Shown here piece by piece: positions 34,621-47,271 of a DNA stretch of 64,000 bases; within the stretch, counting starts at the first letter, position 1, and each line of letters starts with the position of its first letter. The stretch lies in the NCBI GenBank assembly GCA_036023115.1, contig JAYKKT010000047.1, positions 1,247,001 to 1,311,000 on the forward strand. The letters run 5' to 3'. Source of the DNA: Brasenia schreberi (Eukaryota; Streptophyta; Magnoliopsida; Nymphaeales; Cabombaceae). The position numbers were made by a program, and so were the translations under genes. The notes under the pieces were generated by a model, which was not told where the DNA came from, ran no database searches, and worked only from the letters and a program-made list of their open reading frames with translations.

Positions 34621-36055
34621 ATAAGTCTGACAAAATTTTACTTAATGTAACCCTCCTTTTATCCGAGCTTGAAACCGGCCATGCAAGAGTGATCCCTTAG
34701 ATGGGTGAAATTTGTATATAAACAAAGTCAAAGTTAAGTAACAATAATCACGTAATTGATTGCCAAGTTTCTGCACATTTCCGTGAAGAAAAAAAGCCCT
34801 CAACTGCAGGAATTAAATCATTTTCTTAAACCGCAGGCTACTTGAATACAAATCTAAGTTCAGTTTGATGAGTGCTCCAGTTTTTACTTTCCTTCTGGTG
34901 GAGTGGTCAAGATTGTCTAGTTTCCTAACAAGCCAAGAAGTTGATTAAATCCTGCTTGGCTACATATTAGTGCTTCGCTCAACCAGCTTGAAACCATTAA
35001 AGCTTTGGCTATTTGTTAATGAAATAAGCCAAGCTGATGTGGGTTATCTACCCAGAATAAAAAGATGCGCATAATTATTAGCAACTCAGCAACCATGTGA
35101 CACATAGAACATGAGGATGACTAAAAAAAACCTTCAAGTTTCGAGGAAGGAAACACAATTATATAATAGAGCTCTAAAATACAAATCAAGGCAATTTGGA
35201 TTCAAATCCAAAGAGCACGCTGTTGACAAATATAAATCACAATGCTTCACATATGCAGCATTTTACCCAACGATACACCTTTAATTTCTGCACATACTCC
35301 AAGTGTACACTCATTATGCAACCATGCAGAAAGGGACTGCAATGGGGTTAAATGCAGTCAGTGAGTGTGAATGAGACTTCCCTATTTCAACAAAGAAGAT
35401 GAAAATAGTTACTTCTTTCTCTCTATAAGGATTAGAGGAGGTCCTTCCATGGATGTGTGAACCTGGTCAAACAAATAAGTTCAAATCTGAGTGGGAGCAT
35501 AAGCAAAACAAGTTGCACATGTTAATTTGGTACACAGATTGCAATATGACTGAGAACCATCAGATTACAGACGGTCAACAATGTTTGCTCTAGATTTCTG
35601 ATAGTAACAGAGATCAAAATTCAACTCACATATGAGGAGATATAACGTTAAAATATCAGTGCAAGACATGATTAATCTCGGGAAATATTTGAGGCAGTTC
35701 GATCGTGGCATTAATGACGACGGTACAAAGGTATGCAAAAGCAGCTGCTTAAACTTTGGAAACTTGGAATGTTAAGAATGTTCAAACGTAATAAGATAAG
35801 CTGAGGACTTCTTAGTTACGATGCGGTAGATACTGTTATTCACCATTGCACAAAATGAACTGAATCTAAACAAATTGATATGCTATTCCAACTATTGAAA
35901 CGCTGAACAATTATTAACAGATATCCAAGGAAAACTCTTTTTAATGTATTAAGATATGCAACATGTTTCTTTATTTTAATTTTTTCATAAGGAAAACTAT
36001 AAAGCTACAACGGAAACAAGTAGATAAGAAAATCATATGTACCGCTCTGGAAGCA

Positions 36056-39000
36056 TCAACTGCAGCTCAGGCGAGAGTCGGAGGGGCGGACATGGGTCTG
36101 TCTCCGAGGAACTCCGATCTCACATGCATTTACTTTTGCAGCAAAGCGCAACGAACAAAGGGATTCATTTACTGAAGAGGCGGCAGGAGAGAGGTTCACG
36201 AACATCAATGTTTTAGAATCGCCACCGAGACAAGGCTGCCAACATATAGGCATTTAATGGCACATAAAGGAAACTTGCCGCAAAGGATGCTAGATCAAGA
36301 GAAAAGATTGAGAAACTCATTGTTACCTGCAAAAGATAGGTAAGCTTCGAATTTCGAAATGGCACATGAGCGTCCCTGTTGGCGATGGCCAGGATGACAT
36401 CACCCAAACATGACAGACTTTTGTTGATGGCCTGCCACAATCAAATATGATTATTTTGAATGACATTATTTGGAGAACAAAAGATGAAAAATACATAATG
36501 CAAGTATAGCAGTTTCTTGCACTAGTAGCAGGATGCAAAACCTGAGTTTCCTTTAGTCGATCCCCAGTTGAACCGCTCTTTGATAGACGCTCGCTTCCAG
36601 CAAGATCAATAAGGTTAAGCACTCCTTGTACCTGCTGCTCAGTGCTCTGTCAAGAGAAGATTTAGTATACGAAAAAAGTTCATGCAAAAACATCATTCAA
36701 CAAATTAAAGGCTTTAAAATATCTCACCGCATTGAATCCTGAAATGCGTAAGGTGAAAACACAGTGGCTTCGTGAAGATTGCTCATTCATTTGTGTCCAA
36801 CCAACGGATCTGCGGAGGAAAAATTACCAGTAGAAATCTAAGAATTTTGAATAAAAATGTGAAATCGAACCTTCCAAATGTGGTGAAGCAGTTCTCAAAA
36901 TGAGAAGTTCAAATTATTTTGAGAGTCGAAACAAAACGTTAAGTACTCATAATAAGGCCAGGATAGTTGCAAAATGAACGATACAACATTGTTTTCATCA
37001 TTCTATGAAGCATCTACTTTAAAAATCACTGCCTGGTAAACCTATTCCGAATCCAAATTAAAAGCAACTTTTAGTAGGTGGAACAAACAACAATATAAGA
37101 AATGTCTTACAACCTTTGCCGTACCTGCTTTGAGCAGCACGCTGCATAAGAGAGGAGACTTCTTTTAGGCTAGATACTTCTACAATGGCAAGGTCAGAAA
37201 CACATGTGTTCCCATTTGTGTCATGTTTGATCATGTACTGCTTCCCAACACTGTTGTCTGAGCGAGATGGTGACAGCAGATCTCTTATTGTTTCATTGTA
37301 TATTTCGAGCATAGATGCCTATAGCAAAGAAATGAATGGCAATTATTTATTAATAAGATGTATATAATGCATTAACAGATGAAATTTTGCATAGTAGTTA
37401 GTCTACCTCCATCTTAAAAGTCCATCCTTGTGAACAAAGAGATTGGCTGGTCTTAAATATTTGCTCCAAGGAACGAGGGATCAACCCTTTCTGCTCTGGG
37501 ACTTCAGTACTTCCCATCATTGTATAAGTTTTGCCAGAACCGGTTTGACCGTAAGCAAAAATGCAAACCTGCCGAAGGGTATCAAAAGCTAATTATGTGA
37601 GATGACGCATGCAAGACTCTGTAAGTGGAAAGAAAGCGCAATATTTACATGAATAATGTATCAATTGTGAATGTCTGGCCCAAGGAAGCACTTTTCACTT
37701 AATTGCAATTATTGCATGGATTGTCGATATTTAGTCAAAAAGGTACCTATGCTCTGAAAAAGTGTCAATCACTTTGAGCTTTGTAGTTGAACTCAGAAAT
37801 CACATGATCAGTATCTAAACAATATATGCTACCAATATGAATCTCGCACATTAAGTAGTTTTAAATTTTGAGATATTTCAATGCCATCAGGAGACCCTAA
37901 ACCAAGCAAAGTTCACAAGCATAGAGGTAGAACGTCTCATTGCCTACTGAAAGAAACACCATACATGAAATTTCATCGCACATACAATGCAGTTTAAAAA
38001 TGCATTATTGCATAGTAAGTGGATGCCCTACAAAGTACAAATTAACTGTGCAACCTAAAAGAAAATTTTATAATGTGAGAGCAACATCGTCAATCTGGTA
38101 TTTTAATAACCATCCAAGCTATTTGAAAACTTATGAAAACTAAAGTAATAAGAAAGGAACATAAGACCACCTTATAGCCATCAAGGGCACTCTGAACCAA
38201 TTGAGAAATTTCAATGAACACATCTTCTTGTGACGCCGTGTGATTAAACACTTTATCAAAACTGAATAAATGTTTCTGCCCTGCAAAACCGCATTGAAGC
38301 AACGTAAGAATAAATGCCAAATATATGATAGAAAAACACAAAATAAACCCAAGGATATACAACTCCAAGAAATAACATTCGACCTCGTGATCACATTTTC
38401 TGCAAATAAATTTGTGAGCTTCAAAACTGAGAACCACTATTTAACAAGTAAAATCAACGAGATTAATTCACCGGTATTCTGAATCAACTCTATCCCACGT
38501 TCAAGCAATTCAGCTGTAGAAGGGTACGAAATAACAGCACTTTCACCACTGCCACCTTCATCTTCAGGCAGGAGGGGTCGAACCCTACAGAACACGCGAA
38601 TGTTTCCCTTTAATTCCTGCAACACAACAAAATGATCAAAAGCCACACACTAAAAGGGAAATGTTCTAAACAAAAGAATGGACTCATACCAATATGGTAT
38701 TGTGCAGCTTCCGGCGCACTAACTCTCCCTCAAAAATAAGTAGTTCTTTTTCTGCAAGAACAGTTTCCAGCTCCCGCAACTCTTTTTTCCTACTATCACG
38801 TTCTTGTCTCAATTCTGATGTTGACATTTCCAATGCCTATAGAGTTATAATTGACAATCAATTAAGTAACCAAAACTAATAGCGCCCAAAATATGCATCT
38901 TCAAGAAACTATATTTCCGTGCTGGAGCCAAATTTTGAAGCTCTTTGGTCTAATTATGACTCCAGTCAACTGGAATTGATTAGCTAATATAAACACGACC

Positions 39001-41438
39001 CAAGAAAACGGTCCCCAATTTTAAATTTAAATTCACGTCAAGATCATTGCTTAAATACAAATTAGATCAAAACTTGAGAAGATAAGACCCTTAGCAACAA
39101 ACATGCAATCTAAAGACCCACACCAGATGCAATAAACTTAACTAACCTGTTTTTCTTCACGAGCAATTTTCAGTTGGTGTTCAAGTGATCTTACTCGGTC
39201 CTTTTGAAATTCGTAGCTCTCCTATAAAAATCAAATCAGATGTTATCAGATTAAAGATATGGAAAGAATTATACAAACATAATGGAAAACAGAAACAAGA
39301 GTCAAGTCATACCTCAAGGCAATTAGCTTTTGTGGTCAAATGTTCCAACTCAGCTATGGATTTTCCTGTGCACTCCTTATACCTATCAACCTCATCAATC
39401 AGAACATTCATCTTTGCTTTGTGTGTATCTCTGTCTTCCCTTACTTGTTGTAGCTCAACAGTGAGGCGCGTCACTTCCTCCCTTGCCAAATTTCTGGCAT
39501 CTATAGATTCTTGCAACGAATCCTGTCAAGGTCACATACTTAGAAATTGTGAACGCAAAAGTTCATATCCAATTTCTCTTATAAATAAAAATATGCAATT
39601 GATCAGATATGTCCTATGAGATAAATGCTATGAACGTCCATGTTTCAGCTTTCCTGAATAAACCATGCAACTATATTAGACCACCAGTATAATTGAAACC
39701 AATAATTCGTTTCCCTCCAGAATTTGGAAAGAGAGTTGAACAATAATAATAAACTAGGATTTCCACAATCTGCCATGCCTTCACTAACGAGACTCTTACA
39801 AAAGTAACAGTAGAGTTAACCAAAACAGGAGATAACATGGTTGACCTACTTTAGAAGCGGCTAATTGATTTTGCACAGTAGCTAAATGGGCTCGAATCCC
39901 ACTTAAAGTTTCCATTATAGCAGTTTTCTCATTTTGCAATCGAGCAATTGTAGCAGAAGCAGTGGCAGCATCATTACAAAGTCTGCTATTGTACTGTTGC
40001 AGGCTTGAGTTATATTCCTGCACCCTTTTGTTAATGTCACGGAGCTCTGAAATCTGCATAAACAATGAAGAATGTAAGACATGCATTGGTGGAGATGATG
40101 AAACTCAACGAATTCTTGGAAAAAAGGAATTACTTGCTGATTGGCATTTGTAGCTTCTTGATGTGCTTTTCCAAGCTCCTCTGATACAGATGTTAATGAC
40201 TTTTCTACAATAATTCTAGCTTGTACTTCCTTCTCAAAGGATTCAATTGAAGACTGCACGTTTGAAAGATAACAAGGGGATTTAAGAGAGGAAAGTGGTA
40301 TCTATCACAAATTGTTAATTCATCAAGAAAATAAAAAAGATGTACCAGTTTCTCAGCTTCTTCATGTTGAAGCTTTTCATGCAATTCTGCATAGTCTCTC
40401 CTGAGCTCCTCAATGGTACGGGTCAATTCTTCCAGCTTTTGGTTAAGCTCTTTCACTAAATAAAAACATAATGCACTAATATGAAAGACTTCCATGGATA
40501 ATCAATAAGAACACCCTTTACTTTCAAACTAAAACAGCAATACTTATAGGTCAAGAAGAGAGATTTAGATGCTGATGTTATGCATCGTAACGATAACAAG
40601 TTAACAATAATAAAATGAATACTCTGATTGGGCAGACCTGTTTGGGCATAGTTGTCACGTTCTATATCATGAAGTTGCTCCTGTTGCAGGTACCATTTAA
40701 TACAAGCACGAAGTTTTTTTATGTACTCCGTCATCATCTCGCACTTTCCCTACAAACAAAACCAGGTCATAAAAGCTCATGCAAACAGCCATTGTAGTTC
40801 CAGCGATGAAAATCACAATTTAAGTGAGAAACCCACAGACCTTGAAATCAAACTTTGTTTTGCCTTTGATTTTTTCATTCATAAGTGCCTCTATGTCCTC
40901 CTTCGTAAAATCAACTAAGCAACCATCAAGAGCGGAATCTATGACTTGGGTGACAGAAGAGTTCTTGGTTGTAGAATTTCCTGGTCCTTCCCCAGCATTC
41001 CTTTCGGAGAGTACCCTTCTTGTTCTCATAGTTGGTCCCCCAGTTTTCCCCATTCCCAAGGCTTCACGGCCTAATTTCCGACCCTTGTCTTCAGGCACTT
41101 CCTCCAAAAGTTCTTTTCTCTAAAAAAAAAACGAAATGGAGAACAAAATTGCAAGTAAAAAGCTTTTCAGACCGCAGAAACCTAGAATAGAAATCAGCGA
41201 TGAATCTACAAAAGTTTCTAGATAAGATAAAAGAACACAAGTGATGGTTTATACTGAGACAGCTACAAGCCTACGTGCATTCTTACAATGTTTTGTAAGT
41301 GCCATAGAGCTCGGGGAACCATATGACAGCACAAATAAGGAGGAAAAAAAGCACGTTAAATCTTTATTTAATTATTGGATATATACAAGGAATAATGACA
41401 AGCGATGAACAAGGCTGACAATCAAAATATACCTTCAT
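36056..41438 (-). CDS. Kinesin-14, ATK1/ATK5-like minus-end-directed motor
   Basis: C-terminal motor kinesin; the ATK1/ATK5 group focuses spindle poles. Coding exons: 41438-41433, 41119-40841, 40749-40638, 40455-40346, 40253-40134, 40053-39850, 39522-39313, 39221-39147, 38836-38690, 38616-38472, 38280-38171, 37568-37407, 37318-37125, 36809-36728, 36646-36542, 36431-36327, 36235-36056. All junctions agree in phase, giving 781 residues, near the family length. In order: short basic N-terminus with [15 protein letters not shown]; coiled coil about 100-420; neck/motor start [15 protein letters not shown] (422); P-loop GQTGSGKT (513-520); [15 protein letters not shown]; switch I NEQSSRSH; switch [10 protein letters not shown] (664-671); [43 protein letters not shown]. 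The ATG is chosen because exon 41433 ends with ATG AAG in the frame of the next exon and a stop lies just upstream. Leader exons probably lie at 41.4-42.8 kb. Intact. Confidence 0.93.
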
Positions 41439-42815
41439 CCCAATTGTGAGCAAAATAAGTCAGTCCCCCAAGCAAAGCTTCTTCTGATTTGCGTAATGAC
41501 CTCTCCAAGTTAGTATCCTAATGCAAGAAAACAACTTTTCATCCTTGAACCTTGAAAATGAGAATAGAAAAATGCTACGGTTCTGTAACAAACTTACTTT
41601 GAAAACTAAGAACGTGGTTTTAGTAGTAGTATGAAAATAACGAGTTTGGCGCATAGAAGCACTAGCCAAACTCAAAATTGTGAACATTCGCTTGACTCGA
41701 TCTGAAAGCATCCTACCTGATCAACCATTTAGTGTACAGACCGAATCCACTCCAAAAACTCTAACGTGTCTGTCAGTGTTCACAGTGTCGTTGAACTCGT
41801 GAATCCATACTTGATAAATGAAAACACATAAATTGAAACATTAAATAGATAAGACAATAAGCATCGATATGTTACATAAATCCATGAAAATGGCATCATT
41901 AACATAGACACGAGACGAGGATACAATGAGAAATGCATGCGATTCTCAAGAAAAGTAGTGATCCTATAGTAGTAGAGCACCATCTAGGTGGTAACCGCAG
42001 CAATTAACATGAGAAAAGCCATAGCGTTCAAAATGTAGCCTTCAAATTTTTGTGCATTTCAAGTCCGTGACTTCGTCTAAGTAAACTAGCATAACTGCTG
42101 AGTTTATTAGAGATTCAGAAACTCGTGGAACAATGGTGTAACTCAATCTGCAACGTCCTCTTCATCACGTTCTATGGGACGACAAGTCAACATGGAGCTT
42201 TCAGTATATTAAACCTTTACCTGTAACATAAAAGGACCAAATTCTCCACCTTGTTTTGCAACACTGCGCTCCAAATGTACAGATTCATTGAGAAATTCAC
42301 CAAGAAATCCTTTCTTACGTCTTGCACCTTTTCATAGAGTTGAGTGCTCACACGGGAAGTGAAATTTAGCATATAAAGAAATACCGAACACGAAATACGA
42401 AGCCCCTATGAACCTTGAACGGAACACCTAAACGTTCACCGTAATCCCTACTCCATCTCTTCCGCACAATGAGTTTGTAGGAAATTAGAAGCCAACGGCT
42501 TCCAAACTCAGAATCGAACGGAAATTGCTGAAATAAAGTTACACATACGAATCTTGCGGGGAGAAAGGGACATACCTACGAGTATCTGTGGTCTACTTGT
42601 ATGAATCCCTACCGACTACCGTCAAAAGGCAGGGTTCAAGTAATGTCACAGCGTGGGAGCCATCGACAAAGATCAAAGAATAAGCGCGACGATTCTTCTC
42701 CGAGAGGGCAATTCGTTCCCTCGCCTTTCTTCTCGGATCCGGAAGAGGAGCAGTGAGCACCGATGGATGGAAGATTCAGGTGAGAATGAAAGAGAGATTA
42801 GGTGAAAACCAGATG

Positions 42816-42818
<3 letters not shown>
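41439..42818 (-). promoter_or_regulatory. Kinesin leader region with spliced-looking open frame
   Basis: Three leader-like exons can be placed on the minus strand: one ending at the donor 'ctcgtag|gtatgt' (near 42578), one from about 42336 to 42223 ending 'atgttacag|gtaaag', and one from 41513 to 41433. The last two share a phase-0 junction and a continuous open frame (GFLGEFLNESVHLERSVAK, then NLERSLRKSEEALLGGLTYF) that differs from the kinesin frame. It has no upstream ATG. Its first internal ATG, at the end of the middle exon, would give an upstream ORF of about 40 codons overlapping the kinesin start. I do not recognise the peptide. Confidence 0.35.

Positions 42819-42861
<43 letters not shown>
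42819..42861. repeat. (AG)n microsatellite at kinesin 5' end
   Basis: About 21 AG units, reading (CT)n in the kinesin sense direction, just upstream of the presumed leader. Confidence 0.96.
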
Positions 42862-42869
<8 letters not shown>

Positions 42870-45800
42870 AGCGTTTGAAATAATTTGAAAATATTCGATG
42901 CGGGGGTGAGCGGGCTAAAGCGGAAGGCGCCTTCGAATTCGCAAATCACGAAGCTGTCCTCGAAGTTCTCTGGAATTTACAATGTGGGGACAAGATGAAC
43001 GAAAGATGGTTGCGACAAGGCGAACCGTCGATGAATATAACGTACTTTGTTTTGGGGACGGGCAGCATAGAGCTGTTGCTGTTTGGTTCAACTATCTTTG
43101 GAGTGATATTAATTGCCAACCAGCAATATTTACAAAAGATGTTTATAACAAAACTAAAGATATTAAAGTATATAATTCATTAAAAAAGGGATGTTAAAGT
43201 ATATGACTCATTAAAAAAAGGAAGTTAAAAGTATATATGTGACCAGAGAATAAAATATTAGACTCACAATGGAATCTTGGGACGGACCAATTAAGTAGCA
43301 TTCATAGAAGAGAAAATAAAAGAAGTTTAGATACATAAAAAGATAATACAATGAAACTCTTATAAAATATATAAGAATTTTTCTAAATTTTTTATTATAT
43401 AAGTATATTTATGAAGAGGTATTACTAAGTGTACACTGAATGTCTCTAAAGTTTCAACAATGCTCTCGCACACCCATTTAATAATGTACCTCGTCACTCT
43501 TACTATCTTCCTCTTTCCTATGTTCCTCTCTTTTGTACTTGTGTGACTCACGAACTCCTTTCTTCCCATCTCTTTTCATCGCCCGCACATCTTGCTCTTT
43601 CTTCTTCTCCTTTTCTTTTTGTATCATTATAAATCATGAATCATGCACTCCCTTCTTCTTGTCGTCTCATGTCACCAGAGCAGGTCACTCCTGCAACAAT
43701 AAGTCCCTCATTCTCTTCTCCTTCCTCTGGTTCCCTCTTCTATTCTTTCTCTCTCCCTACTAGAAAATGTATGGCTATCACTTGGAAGTAAAGGAAAAAC
43801 ATTGTATACACATGCCATCCTTTAAGGAAAATGCAAGTGTTTTGCACCCGTTTTTTTAAAGAAAGGCATCACTATCTTAAAGATCGGTTAAGCCGCCACT
43901 CTATTTTACTTTATATTCTGACATACTTATCAACTGTTTTTATTTGTCTTGTATTTGTTGAGTGATAGCATGGACAATTCAAATACATTGGATTAATATA
44001 AAGCTTATGGAATTAATTATTCCTGGGTATTTGAAACTAATATAACCTTTGAGAATCGAGATAAATTACTTTATTATGCAACAAATATTGAAAAACATAA
44101 TAATATTATTATTATGGTAATTTGTTCAAACTAGGAAGATGGAAGAGACAAAATGTGGCTTAATGCAAAAAAAAAGTGGTGCATATAAGAGTGAGAAATG
44201 GGTTGAACCGGAAAGCATACGTTAACTCATTAAAAAGTTGAAAATCTTCATTTTTACTTAAAGGAGATGGTAAAAGTAATGATTCTTAGAGATTGCTTAT
44301 CCTATAAGATTATATCTTGTAAATCACATATATGAACCTAGATTAATTATGAGTATCAATCGACAAGAGATGATAAAAAGTCATTGTAAACTAAATCATA
44401 TATCGTCTTATGTAAAGCGGCATGATGACTCAAATGTCTTTATAGTTATTTAATTTGTTGGGTGTATTTTATAGGTAAATTATTAAAAAAAAAATGAATG
44501 TTACTTGATCCTATCATGTTTTATAAACGACATGACTTACAAATAATGAAAATTGTCACTCTCTACCGTACTCGTGTCAACATCTTCATAATATTTTGAA
44601 GCACCTACTATATCTCCATGCTCTAAACCATGATGATGCTCTACATGATCAGCTTCATCATCATATTCTAAACATTTGACAACATTGATACCATGGTCTC
44701 TTAGTATTGGACTAAGGTGATATATGTAAGTGGAGCTCATCATTTGTCGTTCGTGTGGTGGTCGTGTATAGAATATTACCTTGTATTGTTATAATGATGC
44801 AATAACATTATAATCTTTTAGTCTTCCACTATATGCCATATCTTAATTTTATATAAGATAAAATGAATAATAACTAAAAAATATTTAAGACCCATGTACA
44901 AACAAATAGATGCATGCAGATGCACGTCTCCACTCTAGAAGGGTTGTTTTCCTTGTGAATTTCTTTCCCAAGAGAGACACATAGTAAAAGAGATGTGGCC
45001 TCCTTGTGTCACCCCCCAAGAAGGAGATATGGCACTAGCATGAATTGCTTGCAAAACTATGAGTCTGTTCCCTCTTCTCTCCATGGTCAAAATGAGAGAG
45101 GCTTGTTGGCAATGATGATGAGCTTTAATGAGCGACGAGATGTAGACGGCAAACTCTGACATAAGAGAGCACATAGACAAGCAATGATCACTGGCAAAAC
45201 AAGAGAAAAAGAGAGAGAAGTGAGTTTTGGTAAGGAGAAAGAGGAAAAAGAAGATGGAGTAGAGTGAGAGATGGGAGGGGAGAGGGGAGAGGGGAGAGAG
45301 GAGTATCAGGCAGGAGAGGGGGAACAAGAGGAGAGAGAGTGTCATAAGACATCAACCGCATGCCAATAGCTCCTGCATGTAATTCTTGTGTCACATGAAT
45401 TTAGAGTTGGAAACACCATACTTGTTTTAGATTTGATTCGTTTACAATCATTTGTGACGTAGTTCTAGTAGTAGACTTGGGTTTAGATCTATATTGTCTA
45501 GGATCCACATTAGTGAGATGGTGTGTCCGTATTAAATATCTTTTAGTCATTAATAATGTATCGTGATATCAGTGCGGTTAAATCTTTTTTGCATTGCGTT
45601 CTAAAGGATTCCATTTTATCTTATTATTTAATATATATGAGATCTCATATAAGTTACACGGAACTATTGAATTCATGACAAATTTGAAAAACCAATAAAA
45701 AGTTACATGGAACTATTAATTCATGGCGATTATATATATAATTCGCCCCACCTCAAATGGTTGAATAAGCAGTTTGCCACCACACAAATAATTCTCAATC

Positions 45801-46403
45801 CGTCTCTGGCTTTCGAGCTGATTATTCAATAAATGATCGAGGAACACCATCACGAATCAAATTGGCAACGCTTCACTATGATTATTGAGTTTGTCGGAGC
45901 TCGATTCAAGCCACGGTTATATGGAGAAGGGAGTAAAACTGGAAACGGGTGTATATGCTTACTAATTTAGGGGTGCCATGTTTTGCTTGGAGAATAAGTC
46001 AAGTCCCATGAAATCTAAGAACTATGTCTAGCGCCCCCATCGTTCCTACAAGTGAGGCTCTCAAAAACGAACATCTCCCTACGTCGACTTATTACACGAT
46101 GGAAATCCTTTTGTTGGAGACTATTTAGAATCACCTCCATCTCATGATTGATTCAAAGTCCGAATTCATCCTCTTTTCTCGATATATCTTAAAATGAGGT
46201 CTTAATCCCTCTGTCCGCGGTAAATATGCCATTTTATTGATGCATTACAAAGCTAATTTGTTCTAAATGATGGAGAGCTACTCATAAATTTTTTAAACTA
46301 AAAAAGTTAAGGTGAAGTTGCCACTTAAGATTTGTTTTGTTTAGTGAAAAGATAGTTTAACTGTAGAAAATAATTATAGAATTATATGCATAAAAAAACA
46401 ATA
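42862..46403. other. Intergenic AT-rich DNA, nothing recognised
   Basis: About 3.5 kb. It includes a short (ATT)n-like patch near 44100 and a purine-rich patch at 45240-45340. Frames at 44537-44743 (-) and 44935-45345 (-) have no recognisable motifs. Confidence 0.5.
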
Positions 46404-47271
46404 TGCAATAATTATAAACATACTTCAATCAATAACAATCTCAGATCTAAAATAAGTCATAAACAAGACATACGAAAAAACATAAACATAAGCAATAATA
46501 AAAAAGAAATTTATCGATACAAGTTGACCTTGCAGATTTGCCTTATAGAAATCAAGACCGCGCTAAATAGTACATATGGGTACCTTTGCTTTCCAACCAG
46601 GATAAAATACACATACAACCCAAAGCTACGTACATTGATTCGAGTTGACTTCGACCATGCCTCAATCACCTTTGGCTATAAGAGAAGGATACAGTGAACA
46701 GTCACACAACCATAGAAAACACCATAGGCAGAGGGAGATGAGAGAGTAGAGGTAGGAGGAGAGAGTGTGCTAATCACGTAAGTACGGATTAGAGAATACT
46801 AATATTTTATTTATAGATTATGTGGTAGATCAATGATCTGATACAAATGTCACACCTCTTTGTCCCATAATCATTCTCATATAAACACTTTTTATGATTA
46901 GACCAAAAGTTTTTTATACAAAAAGATGGACCGAAGTCAATTCCCAAGCCCAACCCGCTCGATTCACACGTGTGTGGTCTAGTTTGTCCTCTTCAAACTC
47001 TTTGAACTAAGGTTCACAAGCTACCAACTATATAAAAGGGCATGTGGGTTTGTTTCATTTTTCAATATGAGACTAAATTTGGTCTTCTCTTGATCATAAC
47101 ATTAACAATTCTCTCACATTTCACTTTTACACTTGAACTAAGGTTTGCGAGCTACTAACAATTCTCTTGATAATATATATCAATTGAATATTTAGAGATA
47201 TTAAACATGAATTAAAAATTATTCATCATATGGATTTAATTATCCAACCATAATTAACATTAAATCCAACA
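46404..47271 (-). repeat. 3' LTR of decayed copia element
   Basis: About 870 bp, bounded on the plus strand by TGCAATAATTATAAAC at the left and 'attaaatccaaca' at the right, so in element orientation it begins TGTTGGATTTAATG. It matches 51847-52514 in blocks (for example 'ttgacttcgacc', 'aatcac', 'gatcaatgat' versus variants) but with many substitutions and indels. Just outside, in element orientation, lies a purine-rich GTGGGGT, a likely polypurine tract. A 5-bp target duplication was not recognisable. Confidence 0.7.

Larger units (their letters stand above)
31699..36055. other. Intergenic DNA with scattered old LINE relics
   Basis: Apart from the LINE remnants listed separately, no gene was recognised on either strand. 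It must include the missing 5' exon and promoter of the prolyl hydroxylase, if they survive, and the kinesin 3' UTR. Confidence 0.5.

Noticed and set aside
44537..45345. Two minus-strand open frames in the 44.5-45.3 kb region
   Set aside because: No motif, codon-like pattern or splice context; one overlaps a low-complexity purine patch.
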